This document shows positions 23,451 through 36,166 of a stretch of DNA of 64,000 nt, piece by piece. This DNA is from Allantophomopsis cytisporea (Eukaryota; Ascomycota; Leotiomycetes; Phacidiales; Phacidiaceae). The translations under genes and the position numbers were made by a program. The DNA lies in assembly GCA_024752435.1 (NCBI GenBank), contig CP103036.1:1-64000 (forward strand). Direction: 5' to 3'. Each line of letters begins with the position of its first letter. Position 1 is the first letter of the stretch. The notes beneath the pieces are model-generated. The model was not told the DNA's origin. It searched no databases and was given only the letters and a program-made list of their open reading frames with translations.

Positions 23451-24064
23451 AGAGGATAAGAGGGATGAGAGGGATGAGAGGAGAGGAGAAGAGTAGATTG
23501 GGGAGGGGGAATGGGGAAGGGAGCATCGTTGCGATTAAGGATATACGCTGTAACCAAATCGAGACTCGATGAAAATGAACAAACAAGACTTTCTAATACA
23601 GTTTTAGACAGCTTATTTCCACCGCAAAGCTTATCATAGACTTCATACTTGTACCGACACGAAGCCTTCTTGAATAAACAGTGCGAAATAAATGTCTAAT
23701 CACAATGAAGCCCATTATTAAGGAATACTGCAGGATGGTACATCTTTTTTACGTACTCATCATAAAATGTCACTTTTTTTAATATAAATATACGGACATA
23801 ACCACTTGTTACGGTGGAGGACACAGATGCGAAATGCTTAAGAAATAAAGCAGGATATACTCTGCCTGCAGCTAATTAAATACATGAATTTGCAGTTTTG
23901 GAAATGCTTCGAATGCTTCGAATGCGAGACGAGCTCGATTCTTGACACGTGGACGCTGACAAGTGATATAAATGAAAAAACCAGCGGGTACTCCAGCGAT
24001 TTTTGAGTTACATGATGAGCTTGCATTACACTCCAACTCTGAGTAGACGCTCTTCAGACTCCAC
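23451..24064. other. intergenic, convergent 3' ends
   Basis: A purine-rich run of imperfect GGGATGAGA repeats (about 23455-23520) follows the F-box-like gene, then AT-rich sequence. No further gene is visible; both flanking genes end here. Confidence 0.6.
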
Positions 24065-25039
24065 TCAAAACCTCAATCGTCTCCTCGTCAAAGATTTGCA
24101 AGTGAGGTCAGAACTCTGGATTAGATCCGACGAAAACTTCATCATATTAAGAACGTCTTGGTGAACCTTGGCCGATGTCTCAGCCGGTGTTGCTTGTAAT
24201 GTACCGTATGTTTCGAATGCAGTACGCAATGCTGTCTTCTCATCATCAGTGACATTGTCCCCGGCCGTTGCTAAGGTTTCATCGATGTCGATCTCGTCGT
24301 ATGTACTGAGGGAAGTCGTTCCGTCGAGATCATATATCGTGACCTGTTTGGCTTGGAAATAACTGGTAAAAGGTTTGCCTGCGTCTGAACCCTTGATTGC
24401 ATCCGGTAGATACTTTTGTTGGTCCTGCACTCGATACTGACTTGCAATCCGAAGATATTCCTTGGAGTTCTCTACCTCCGTGTCGATAAAGGAATCTCCT
24501 TGACCAGCTGCCCGAGCAGTTTGGGCGACATTAAGGACTTTTTGGATCACCTCTGGTAATGGCACACCAAGAATGGCGCTACCATAGCCTTCGTTTGGAA
24601 GAAGATGTGAGGGCCAGTAAAGTAATGTCTTGGGGACTCTGCTTTCGTTTTCACCAACCCCCTTTCTCACCAAGGGAACCAGTGCTAGAAGCTTCGCTGG
24701 GAGGTCGCTAGTTGGATAGAGAACACGCCCAGCTTCATTTAATTTGATGCCTTGGAACGTAGATTTTGACCCAACATGTGTCATAAACTCCCCAAAGTTG
24801 CAAATACCAGATAGCCCAGCCGCTTTTATTGCAGCTTCAAACGTTGTACCAGCTGGAGACGAGCTAGATGAATGCTTGCATCCTGTCGCTATGGTTCTAT
24901 CCCCCGCGGCGGCAGTTTTGTACTCCATCTTGTAAGCGGAATAGAAAAACATAAGCTCATAGGGCACTGCCGCATTCAAGGCGCACGCTTCGTCGAAAAA
25001 AGCAGAGAGCCAAAGGAGGAGGAGGAAACGAAGCTTCAT
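24065..25039 (-). CDS. secreted protein of unknown function (324 aa)
   Basis: Single exon. It begins M-K-L-R-F-L-L-L-L-W-L-S-A-F-F, a clear signal peptide with cleavage near Ala20, and has no other membrane segment. The mature part is about 300 residues with few cysteines and a Ser-rich patch near residue 60. It ends in a basic tail (S-L-T-R-R-R-L-R-F), unusual for a secreted protein; a spliced alternative end is possible. The start ATG at 25039 gives the best signal peptide. I do not recognise the family. Its subtelomeric position and secretion make an effector or secreted enzyme possible. Confidence 0.75.
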   Translation of the reverse strand: MKLRFLLLLWLSAFFDEACALNAAVPYELMFFYSAYKMEYKTAAAGDRTIATGCKHSSSSSPAGTTFEAAIKAAGLSGICNFGEFMTHVGSKSTFQGIKLNEAGRVLYPTSDLPAKLLALVPLVRKGVGENESRVPKTLLYWPSHLLPNEGYGSAILGVPLPEVIQKVLNVAQTARAAGQGDSFIDTEVENSKEYLRIASQYRVQDQQKYLPDAIKGSDAGKPFTSYFQAKQVTIYDLDGTTSLSTYDEIDIDETLATAGDNVTDDEKTALRTAFETYGTLQATPAETSAKVHQDVLNMMKFSSDLIQSSDLTCKSLTRRRLRF

Positions 25040-26599
25040 TATAGCTGACTATGCTTGATTGGTAACAAAGAGATAGAGGATAAAAGCGAAATAAAAAATG
25101 CCAAAGGCCTGATACGACTAACTCTGAAAAAGCGGATAAGCCAGAGGCCCAAGTAGCTACGGAGAAGTTTGATGGCTGGGTGTAAGGGTGACACAATAGA
25201 CTGTACAAGCAGGTGAACACTTCAAGAGACTCAGAGAGGGGACACTGGGAATACAAGTAGACTCAAAAATTCTAGCAAGCTGTTCAAATCTTAACATAGT
25301 TAGTAGCAATATAAATCACATGGTATACTGAATGGCCGCATTAATCCAAGTAAGAGCCGTATTCTGCTCCGTACATAAGAGAGAAGTGTGATTTTGTATA
25401 TACGTTTACCCTGTTGCCGCCGGGTATGGTATGGACAATATTCGAATCGACATGGCCATGAACCATACGATAGAGCTCACTCTGAATTTGGATATGATTG
25501 TAGGTCAGGGTGTAAAAAACAGATTCTTCAATACTTTGTAGTTGTGGAGAAGGAGGCACAGCAACTTTGACCCGATATCTGCGTCCTAGTAGCAAGAGAC
25601 GGAGCAGAGACCTCAAAGAAGCTTTTCAGATAAAATTATCCACATCCACGGAGCTTTTCAAAGACAGCCAAGCACGCAAAAAGAAGCCATTTCCGCGAAC
25701 ATGCAATATTACTCAATAATCGACCCACCGCAGCTGTTGTAAGGTGTACTGTTTGTAGGCTGAAAAAGTAGCTCCGTGATGGCTCGGCGACATAATCTTG
25801 TTGGGATCTATTTCCGAGAAGACGATGGAAATGAGGTTGAGAGATCCGGATTCTCATGAAAGCGCACATACCAACTTTGGACCCTGACTTCAAACCCACG
25901 GACCAGGAACATCAGCGACGTTTAGCCTCACATCATTGATATCTAGGGTGGGGGTCGGAGAATGCGAAATGTCAGACGAACTAGCTGGGAACGTTATCAG
26001 GCTGGCCGAGGCAAGCGCGCCCTTCGGAGCCGTTGACTACCCGTTTTGTTGAAATTCCCTTAGTCCATACCATTTCGGGATTTGAAACATTGCGAGATAC
26101 CTCTATGCCTGATATGTAAGCCACAATGTTGGATGTAATTTACAATGGTCAAGGACAGAATTCGCAACCTACACAGTAGTGCTGAGAGCTAATGACATTG
26201 AGAAGTCTATACAAATTTAAGAACCTTGCACCAAACGTGCCTAATAGAAACCTTATCTATGATTCATCCAATCTCAAAGAATTGATAATTCAGCAATACA
26301 ATGCTCAGATAGCTCAGATTCTCAAGTAGAGTAAGACATAAGTTGCTTCCAGACATTTCAAAATACAACCACTCGTTAAAGCGCAATTGTGCAGGCCAAA
26401 TAATGCAAGGTGTAGGTGATCAAGCTTAGAATTAATGCTACGTAGATAGGAAATGCCAGGATGAGTGATCGGAGCCTAAAAATTACATGCCCAAGAAAGC
26501 AAACACAACGAGGACAAGTAGATTCGATACGACAAAACAATTCAAAATTGAAGATAGAGCTTATACGAGTGCTAGGGTTGCCTAATTCAATCCTGCCGC
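25040..26599. other. intergenic region with one doubtful short ORF
   Basis: No convincing gene. On the minus strand, 25341-25616 has an open 91-codon frame ending in Y-G-A-E-Y-G-S-Y-L-D, which has a protein-like look and could be the last exon of a small gene whose upstream exons I cannot find. The remainder shows only short frames. Confidence 0.4.
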
Positions 26600-28141
26600 T
26601 TATCTCCAGACATCCTCAATCGTTTCTGTTGTTGCACAACCCGTCGACACCGTCATAGAGTAATTGGGATCCGTACTCCAGACAATACTACCATCAGCAA
26701 GAATATGGAGATACTTGTACTCGACGTAGGTCCCTGCGGGGAAAGACACGGTAGTCTCCCACAGAGGATCAGCTGTAGTGTACAGATCATCCGACATACG
26801 GATGCTGTCTGAAATAACCCAGTCACCTAGGGATTCCGTGGACCCGATAAGGTTAACGTTTTCGCCTGCAGATGTGTCGGTCACGTTGAAAGGAATGCGG
26901 AAGTTCACAGAGACAGTCGCGGCCGGTGTGCACGATGATGTAGAAATACTCGATATAGTTGTAGCCGGTGTTGCAGAGGAACTTTTTGCAACAGCTGTTG
27001 CAGTTGCCATAATACCATCATATGCATTAACACGTATTACGGTGCCGTCAGCTGGAGCGGTAGCAGGGACGACTGTCCAATAGGCAGTTGAATCGTATGA
27101 AGTAATGTCGTACAGCACATCAGGACCCAGAGTTGAAGTACATGCCGCTCCAGCAAAAGGACGATCTGTACTATCATAATAGTTCGGAGCGTTAACGTTA
27201 AAGTTCCTAGAAGGATCGTCAGAAGATATTTAAGATTTCAGTTGATGGCAAAGAACGTACGCTGGACAGCATACGATATAAGTTTCGTTATAGTTGATAG
27301 TTTCCCAATTGTATGGGCAAACCAGCGCCCTGAATGCTGGTAGTACCACGCTAGAGAGTGCACCCATAACGCTCGAGTAAAATTGACTTGGGTAACAAGT
27401 CGTAATAGTGGATGTTGCAACAGGATTGATTGCGTTTTCCCATAAATTAGTTCCATGGTAAGCCATCTGAGTGATTGCGCCGCCTGTACACTGAGCAGAC
27501 TGAGTGTAGGTTGTCGTGATAGCCATGTCGTACAACGCCGCATCTGTCTGAACAGAGGTCCATAGAGACTGTGTTGGTGTCGAACTGGAGGACTGAGTCG
27601 GAGTAGCAGCGAAGGAGGTGGTGACAGCTGTGGAAGAGATACCCGTGGAACTTGAGGAAATTTTCGTTGACAAAGTGGTAAGAGTGGTGGAGGATGATGG
27701 AGTCGTTAGAAATGAACAGCTAAAGCAGCTTGCGTCGTAGAAACGATAAGCCGTATTGCTATTTGCTGTATCTGTAGCTGAACCATAATGTAGGTTGCAG
27801 TATTGTCCTTCTGTAAAGTAGAGATTGGTGCAGCCCGAGGTTGCGAGACAGATTTCACCGCAAGCAGCAATGCTCTCGGTATAGATTCCGCTGGTATAAG
27901 AAATGAGGTATCGAGAACCATCAGACTCCGCAGCCAGGCCGCACACCGCGCTTGACACTTGGGGGGAAGCCAAGCCAGAGACTGTAGAGCATGCAGTAGT
28001 GACGCCTATAGTTGAGAGGAGACCTCGTTCTGCAACGGCGGTGCCTCTTGTTAGAGACGCAATACTGCCCACCTCGGCGTCAGCGAGAACGTATGATGAG
28101 AGGCTCAGAACAAGGAGCTGAAGGGTTGAGGAAAACAACAT
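26600..28141 (-). CDS. secreted PAN/apple-like and CBM20 starch-binding protein (495 aa), two exons
   Basis: CDS complement(join(26600..27206, 27261..28141)), with a 54-bp intron (27207-27260; GTACGT...CTAG). Residues 1-20 form a signal peptide. Residues about 65-140 look like a PAN/apple or WSC-type cysteine-rich module. A Ser/Thr-rich linker follows (about 145-195), then a conserved cysteine-containing region of unknown function. The C-terminal 100 residues form a CBM20 domain, with the L-I-G-S-x-E-S-L-G-D-W motif, the W-E-x-T-V-x-F-P-A-G-T-x-V-E-Y-K-Y core and a terminal W-S-T-D-P-N-Y. CBM20 binds starch and related glucans. No glycosidase catalytic domain is present, so it is a carbohydrate-binding secreted protein rather than an amylase. 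Confidence 0.85.
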
Positions 28142-29711
28142 CTTTGAGGACGAATGATGCCACTGATTCTAATAAAAAGAGTCTCTAAGACTAGACAGTG
28201 AAAGAGAATGGAAAAACAACGAGATTGAGACAAGTTCATGTATAGTGCCCGGAACAAACGGCTATGAATGAGGGAAATGTTATACATACAGTAGATTGGA
28301 TAGAGACCGGATTCCAATGGAAGGACCTCGAGCCTCGCGACGATTATCCACTACATCTTACAAACTAGGCATATAGAAGGTCTTTACTCCGCGTCTCAGC
28401 TCAAGCCATCTATCTCCGGTCGCCGCTGGCCGTAAAGTATCAGGAGCGATAGATAATATGTGCCGAGGTTGACTGGTGGTCGTTAGCGATTCAAGTCTCA
28501 ATCTGCTTCAGCAGGACCAACAACTTGACATAGGAAGGATTTAATGAGATCTTGTGATATAACAAGCAGCGGGGCCATAGCAATGTAGGTGGTTCAGACC
28601 TACCGGCCCATTATCTGTCGTGAAAGCGGAGGCAGCAATTTTAACCATACTCGCTGCCCCGTCTTCGCTAGATTATTGAGGATAAGATTCGGACTGTGCA
28701 CTGAGCACAAGAAAGCACAGTCCACATCTTGTCCCGAATGAGCCTAGTCGCGGACTGTACTGTACTAATACACATTAGCTTAACCTCGTTGAATCAGCCG
28801 AATAGTATCAAAAAAGAATGGATCTTTCCACAAAGATACTGATACTCACATAGCGGAATAGAAAATCCTCGAGAGCAAGACGAGTCGACTCCCAATCTTC
28901 CTCCTCTACACATCCCGATCCGACAATCCGTCCAGCGTTGCATTATTGGTGCCCCACAGCAGCACCACAATCACGCAAGAGCTTGTCTGGCTACTCTCCA
29001 CAACTCTCTACGGCATGGAAGTTATACTAGTATTTTGCGTGCCGTATGTAATTGCTCAGGGACTGCCTCACTTACAAGGTATCTTCATCTTTGCTTGGCC
29101 CCCACCTTTGTCCATATCTACAACTGCATCGGAGCGAAGTCCTAGGCAAGTGGAAATCATCTCATCCTGAATCTGTCTAGACACTGTCTATAGAGCTAGG
29201 ACTTTCCCTGTTGCAATCTCATAGTATCTTTAGGAAATATAGCATTGACTCTATCAGCTATCGAAAATCTTAGACTAATCCGTTTATCTTGGTTGAGGAT
29301 AGAATCCCGTGCCTCATCGTGCTATTAGCTGAAGTGCTGATTTCAAAACATAGCTTCTGTCGCCCCCTGATATATAGGGGCTCCACTCTTACGTCCTGCT
29401 CGGTCAGCTACTGTACTCCGCAATGTATGTACCTTGTTGAGCAAGCTTTCTCTACTGATCCCCATTGCATGCCAATCATGCCATGGACTTCAAACCCTTC
29501 CTCGTAGGCAATTGTCTACTGGAGAGCGGCCATGCATAAAGGTCCCTTATTTGAGGTGAGGCTGCAACAATATCTTGTCCTGGCATAGACTTTGGCTCAC
29601 TCCTTCTCATATTTCTTTGTTGTATTCTGTACCTCACTGTCATTACCATTCCTGCGATTTTCGCGGAGCACATTCGTTTCAAAATTTTGTCTGCAAGACT
29701 ATCTATCAGCC
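28142..29711. other. divergent intergenic region (1.6 kb)
   Basis: It lies between the divergently transcribed CBM20 and GH55 genes and presumably holds both promoters. I see no further gene and no repeat. A frame can be followed upstream of 29712, but it lacks an ATG before the chosen GH55 start. Confidence 0.55.
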
Positions 29712-32700
29712 ATGACTTCTCTCTACAAACAGAGCATGCTACTCCGGGCCCTTGTTTTCTTTGCGCTCATAGCTCACGTGCTTGCTTCCATTTTATTTGA
29801 GAGGTCGATCTCGTCAGAGCCGCCGCCCACTTATTTACGACATCAGCGACGTGCCTTAGAGAACTCACATCTTCACAAGCGTCAGAATGCTTCTTCTTTT
29901 ACACGGGCTCAGAATGCCTCCGCCTTCGATATTGCACAAGCTCAAATGATAGTTGATGCTGCCGTTACTCAGCAAGGCGAATACAACACTTATCGAGTCG
30001 CACACCCGAGACTCAACAAGTACTACTCTAGCAACTCCGATGAGGCCAAAGCCTTCAGGAAACAGAGAAGAGACGCCGAGATTGTTCCGCCAACACTCAA
30101 CACGACCGTCCGCGCAGCGGCTGCTTTGCTTGCTGAGCATACTGCTGCGCTCAAGGCTGCAAATGGATCTCTACATCGCATCTATAATCAGCCACAAACT
30201 CTTCCAAGGTTTGATGATTACTCCTCATCAAACAATACAAAGAGATCCACCACAGAGTACTGGGTTGGGTCTATAACTCACAATGGTTTAGCTCCGATGT
30301 AAGCAGCTTTGCCATCCTTCTTCACCTTATTTGGGTCTTTCCCCGATTCCAAAAGAATACTTTGGGAGCAAAATGTCTGCTTGCGGTCAACGACTGCACC
30401 CAAGGCATTGTCCTGATACCTAAAACACATTGAATAAGTAATACTAACACCTTGGGGTTGGATAGGGGATCAAATTCGTCCTGGCTGGTATGAAGCCCTG
30501 AAATTTCCGTATCCAATTGCTGACATTTTCTAGGTTTATCGCGATGTCACGGATAATATGTTTGCCGGAGGAGCCAAGGGCGATGGTGTGACCGATGATA
30601 CCGCTGCTATCAATGCTGCTATTGCCTACGGTGGAAATTGTGGCCTTGACTGCGAGTCGTCTTCAATCAAGGGCACATTGATCTATTTCCCTGCGTAAGC
30701 AACTCTACGCACCTGCTTCCATGGTGCTGAAACAATGTCCCGGGAGCCAAATATCTGCTTCCGGACAATAAGTGCACTCAAGACATCATTCTCGATATCT
30801 ATCACCACATTGAACAAGTAATACTAACACTATATGGATGGATAGAGGCACCTACCTCATATCAACCCCAATCGAAGCCTACTACTACACTCAACTTGTT
30901 GGAGATGCAAACAACCTCCCTATCATCAAAACCTCGGCGTCGTTCATTGGCCTCGGGGCAATTGAAACCGATGTCTACGAGGCGAATGATAATGGCGGTG
31001 AATGGTATATCAACGTAATAGTCTTTATTCCTATGATTTGTAGGATCGTGCTAAGATCTGCCTCTCGCAGCAAAACAATTTCTACCGACAAGTTCGTAAC
31101 TGTTAGTCTTGCGCACCCCCAAAACTTCTCTTTAGGTTTGTTCCAGGCGCTACAATGCCTGATAAGGAGATGTCTAAAGTGTATAATTGCACCTCGGACA
31201 TCCCATCTCCGGGCATGAGATAGTGACTGAACACTCATTAATTTCCAGAGTAATTAATTGCTAACGTTAGGCCATGGCTAGTTATCATCGACATTACAGA
31301 TACCACCACTGCAAGTGTGGCTGGTTTGCATTGGCAAGTAGCTCAGGCAACGTCTCTCACGAACTGTTACATCTATGCCCCGACATCGGACGACACGACT
31401 GCAATGGGCATGTTCACAGAGAATGGAAGTTCTGGTTTTATGGGCGATTGCTTCTTTGAAGGCGGTGCGTATGGACTGTGTAAGTATTCTCTTGCCCATA
31501 TCGCTCTGTGGACTCTACACTTCTTCTCTAACTCTTCATCTCTATAGATGGCGGCAACCAACAATATACCGTGAGAGGCTTTGAATTCGCGGGACAGACC
31601 ACCGCCGGAATTTGTGTGATCTGGGACTGGGGATGGACCTGGTCTGGACTCCACATCTCTAGCACTCCAATAGGCATTAGCTTGATCAATCCTGAAGACA
31701 CCACCGGTCAGCAGGCAGGCTCAATTTACTTGCTGGACTCGCTGTTTGATGGCGTCGAAACAGCTATCCTGGCTAATCAATTACCGGCGGAAGTTCTAGA
31801 ATCCAGCATCATTACGCTCGATAATATTGGAGTGCTTGATGTGACTACAATGGTCGGATTTGCAGATGGCACTATACTAGATCTCTCTGTCGAGGACGTT
31901 GACTTCATCATCATCGGAAACGCCGAAGTAGATGGTGCTTCTAGCCACGGTATATACAAAGTTGGAGTTAACCTGCCGTCACCAACCTTAACGGAGGGCT
32001 CGTCTACTTTTTACTACCGCGACAGCTATTTCTCCAAGGGTCGACCACAATACCAGGATATCAGCGTCGACGACATCATCAACGTCAAAGACTACGGCGC
32101 GATGGGTGATGGATCTACCGACGACACTTCGGCCATTGGTGCCGTACTTGAGATGGCTACCACTGATAACCTCGTCTATTTCCCTGCGGGATCCTATATC
32201 GTCACTGAGACCCTCGTAATCCAACCGGGGACACGCATCACCGGTGAAGTCTGGTCTCAACTCGTCGCTTCTGGTGACTACTTTGCCGACATGGCAAGCC
32301 CCCAGGTTATGATACAGGTTGGGGCTGAAGGAAGCGAGGGAACGGTTGAGATCTCTGATATGCTCTTTACCTCTATTGGCGCTCTTCCGGGTCTAGTAAT
32401 GGTGGAGTGGAATATCGCATCCGAAAGCCAAGGATCAGTTGGCCTTTGGGATTCTCATTTCAGAGTGGGTGGAGCCTTCGGAACGAACCTTCAGGTGGCC
32501 GACTGTCCAGCAGGAGAAGCAATTCAAACCGGCTGCATAGCCGCTACCATGATGATGCATGTTACGGAGGGATCGAATGGGTATTTCGAGAACATGTGGG
32601 CCTGGGTTGCAGACCATGACCTCGACGACGTCGAGGACACCCAGGTCTCGGTTGCTGTGGCTCGAGGGATTCTGATTGAGTCTGATGGCCCAACATGGTT

Positions 32701-34730
32701 TTTAGGCACTGCCTCGGAACACTCGATGTTCTACCAGTATAACTTTTACACCTCAAGCAATACGTTCGCAGGTATGATCCAGACAGAGTCCCCCTATTTC
32801 CAGTACACCACAATCACGGAGTCGCCGGGTCCTTTCAATTCCTCTATTGGCCTCTTCGACAACGACCCCGTCTTTCCGGATGATACCTGCACTGCCGATG
32901 ATCTGCTATGTAATTTTTCATGGGCAGTGATGATCGAGGGGACTACCAATCTTACCATTGCTGGTGCAGGCCTCTATTCCTGGTACGACAACTACGATCA
33001 AAGTGTTTGCGTCGATGCCCAGAACTGTCAACAACGGATGATCAACAATCAAGGCGGCAACGATGCACTGTACATCTGGAACCTCATCACTATGTAAGTT
33101 ATTTGTATCTATGCCAAGTGTAGTTACGAACTATATGTGCTAACAATACTTGAAAAGTGGTGCCGTCGAAATGCTTTCTGATACGGACACTGGCACGATA
33201 ATATATGCTGCCAACAACACTCAGGCAATTGCTCATCCGTTCTGGAGTATACTTGGAGCTTATCTCGACGACTATTCCACCGCGGACAAAACGTGCGATG
33301 ATGACGATGTATCAGCAACATGCTTAACTGACACTGTCTGTGACAACACTCTCAGCTTTGATACCCTCGCAGACCTCTCGGCGGCTAGTGGAACATTCCC
33401 CGACATATGCACCGATTACTACGCACTTGGTGTTCTTGGCTTAATGCTCGACTCTGCCCTGACAAATTACTCAACCGCCAATTCGGGCTACGACGCTGTC
33501 TTCGGCGATTATGTCACCTACATGAAGGAAATGGTCCCCTCGGTACTTAGTGATTTCATGGCTCCTTCAAGCGAGTCAAATCCCGATGGTGGAGCTGGAA
33601 ACCAATATTTCAAATGCGTGTTCGTGGAGACAGCTGGAGGCGGCCAAGACACTATTACCTACAATCCCTGTCCAGTAAGTTACTCTGCATCTGATTCAGC
33701 TTACTGAGGTCTTATTAGGGTGCTGAGATGATTCCTCGAGTTGCAATTTTATGGTGTGACAATCAGCTCGTCAATAACTGAGGAGCTCCTAGTAACTTTG
33801 GAGTCTCAGTGGTTGACATCAGATTTGTTGTGTCCAAAAGCTACATTCCAGACATTATCTTGGCACCCAGAGCCACCTTGAATAACGCAATACTGATATG
33901 GCAGATTAAAGATCCCCCATGCGCAAATTGACTATGTCGACGCATACACTATGACCTACACACTAGAAAATGCGACCGGCTTCTGGGACGAGCTCAGCTC
34001 GACTTACGGTATCCAGGAGAGCTGGGTCGAATTTGGCACTACAACAGATAGGACAATATGCAATGGTGGTGGCGGTGGTAGTGGTAGTGAAAACCTTGAC
34101 AAGCGGGCTTGCGTAGATATCGACATTGTCTATGTCGGAATTCCTAAGTCATCAGGAAATATCACCGTAAGCAACCCCAAGGACATCATCACCAATGCTT
34201 TGCCAACTCTCGGCGTTCTCCAAACAACCATCCTTTCTCGACAAATGGATTTAGCCACTTCATCATGGTATGGTTCCACCGATGATATTCTCCAGGTCAT
34301 CTCCATGCCAGTGTTTATGATTGTTCAAGCCGTCAATGCCATGGCAGAAGCCAAATCCGTTGGCGAGAAGGAAGCAGCGGAGAAGAAGAAGGCTCTGATC
34401 CTCGAGATCCTCGGTATTCTCTTTGCTTTCGTGCCTTTCGTCGATGATCTCACGCCCGAGATCGAAGCTCTAGACTCCGCGTTTGAGATCGTCAGCGTTG
34501 GAGGCAATACAGCGCTGGCAATTCAGGGCATTATTTCTGATCCCGAGTCTGCTCCCATGGAGATTCTCTCTGCCCTCACGGGAGGTGGCACGAGAGATGA
34601 GGATGAATTTGCGAGTATGGCGGCGACGCGGAGAGCAATCAGCACTGAGGACTTGACCAAGATTGGGTCAAGCTTTGAGAAGATGGACGATGAATTCCAG
34701 AGTATCATCAAGCATGATTGCATGCTATGA
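29712..34730 (+). CDS. GH55-type secreted beta-1,3-glucanase (about 1349 aa), nine exons
   Basis: CDS join(29712..30298, 30466..30487, 30534..30694, 30846..31014, 31071..31101, 31282..31479, 31548..33093, 33158..33674, 33912..34730); the sum is a multiple of three. A signal peptide (about 1-25) and propeptide-like region lead into two pectate-lyase-like beta-helix halves, each opening with the K-G-D-G-V-T-D-D-T-A-A-I or M-G-D-G-S-T-D-D-T-S-A-I motif and a Y-F-P-A-G-T/S-Y strand. This doubled helix is the hallmark of exo-beta-1,3-glucanases of GH55. A long C-terminal extension (about 1020-1349) includes a Gly/Ser linker, a K-R processing-like site and a hydrophobic helical segment, as in many fungal homologues. 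Introns 1 and 3 are related to each other. Intron 8 (237 bp) is the least certain junction. Confidence 0.85.
30299..30465 (+). other. intron 1 of the GH55 gene, introner-like
   Basis: 167 bp, donor GTAAGC, branch TACTAAC (30442-30448), acceptor GATAG. Its last 105 bp align with those of intron 3 at roughly 70 percent by eye, including a shared run AAGTAATACTAACAC. It is much longer than the other introns in the window. Confidence 0.7.
30695..30845 (+). other. intron 3 of the GH55 gene, introner-like
   Basis: 151 bp, donor GTAAGC, branch TACTAAC (30822-30828), acceptor GATAG. Its 3' two thirds are homologous to intron 1 of the same gene. Confidence 0.7.
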
Positions 34731-35253
34731 TTCATTGCTCTGACATTTCTGTAGTGACAAGAAGAAATTGCATGAGGGGATGTTTTTGTTATGGGAACTT
34801 ACGGCTCATAAACACCCTCCTTTCACTTACTTTCATTGCAATGTAATTTTATATACTTTTTCTTTTATCAAGTAACAATTTATCTACCTGGTGAGCAGTT
34901 GTGGCTCCTTGACCTCGGCACGTCTAGCTATGAGCCTTTTCTTATCTAAAGATGTACTCAAAAATGATTTTCTGTTCTTCCAGCAGCCCTCATGAATTGC
35001 CACCTACAAACACCATCAAAGCTACCATGTAGACTTGGAACATTGTGATGGGAAACAAACTTAAATGCAACTAAGAAGAGGGTATCTAGAAGAAGCAGGA
35101 TGTCAATTTTGCCGCATGATATCAATCGTTAGCGGTATCGACAAGAACAGCCGGCCCCAATATATACAACTCTCCAAGATCCTTCACACTCATACCTTTC
35201 AAATCAACATCCCAGCGACTTCCCTTTTCATCATCACTGACCACTACTTCTAC
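34731..35253. other. intergenic, convergent 3' ends
   Basis: Pyrimidine- and AT-rich 3' sequence of the GH55 gene and of the carrier pseudogene. No gene seen. Confidence 0.5.
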
Positions 35254-36166
35254 TCAACTAAAAGTCTTATTCATAAATTGATCCGCCAACTCCACACCCA
35301 AGAATGTAGCCGCATTGGCCGGTACAGCTTTCGCAAGGGCAGGGCCAAAGCCAGGGAAGAAAGCCTTGATGCCGCCCTTCGAATAGAGGCCAGAAATGAC
35401 TCCTTCAACAGTTGGTTTTCCCTCCATAGTCTGCAATCTGCTCTTGACCGTGTCCACGGGGAAAACGGGAATCCACATAGCCACAGCAGCTGCAGCACCC
35501 GCACATGTAATGGCAGGAAGACTAAGATTGCCCGAAGCCTTTCCAGTGACGGGATCAACCGGCGTCAGTCTGTGCATGATGTACTCGTAGGTCGCGAAAT
35601 AGGCTGCGGATCCCGGGCCATCGCGCGCAAGTGTCGCGGCTGACCCACGGAAAACGGACCTGATACCGCCCTCCTTGTACAGCTGGCGCACGACATCCAC
35701 GCCGCCGGAGTATTTAGGTTTCTCGCCAGGCGCAAGAGTCTTCTGGCCCTGGATCTGCAGGAGCACCTTCACACGCTCGAAGGGCGCTGTAATAAGAATC
35801 ATAGGAATCGCGGAGAAGAATCCTGCTGTGGAGACTTGCGCCACACTCAGGGTGTCGATTTCTACGGTCGAGAAGCGGCGTACAAGGTTCTTGCCTACGT
35901 CGTAACCCCAGAAGGAGACAGCGACTGTAAGGTATCTAGTCAGCACATGCTGCATTCCTGACCGCAAAATATACAGTAGCGCAATAGGGAGGGAGACAAA
36001 CACATAGGCGTAACTCCGACGAGCGGCGCACTGACACCAGCATAAAGACCCCTTCCAAGACCATCCTTAGCAACACTCTTCCTCACAACATCAATAACAC
36101 TCTTATAAACGCCGGCATCAGCAGTCTGCAACGTGACCTTGACGATATTGGCCGTAAAAGATAAAC
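35254..36166 (-). pseudogene. mitochondrial carrier (SLC25 family, carnitine/acylcarnitine-like), 5'-truncated
   Basis: Exons are complement(35254..35924) and complement(36002..about 36166), with a 77-bp intron (35925-36001). The protein reads from the end of the first SLC25 repeat (L-Q-T-A-D ... G-V-T-P-M-F-A-V-S-F-W) through complete second (P-F-E-R-V-K) and third (P-V-D-T-V-K-S-R-L-Q-T) repeats. The order and spacing resemble fungal carnitine/acylcarnitine carriers of the inner mitochondrial membrane. The first transmembrane helix and its P-x-D/E-x-x-K motif are missing. Upstream the frame has no ATG before a stop near 36213, and AT-rich repeat sequence begins there. The remaining frame has no internal stop, so the loss is recent. 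Confidence 0.75.

Noticed and set aside
33675..33911. Extra small exon within GH55 intron 8 (at about 33719)
   Set aside because: All splice options tried gave a stop or broke the frame; a single 237-bp intron keeps it.
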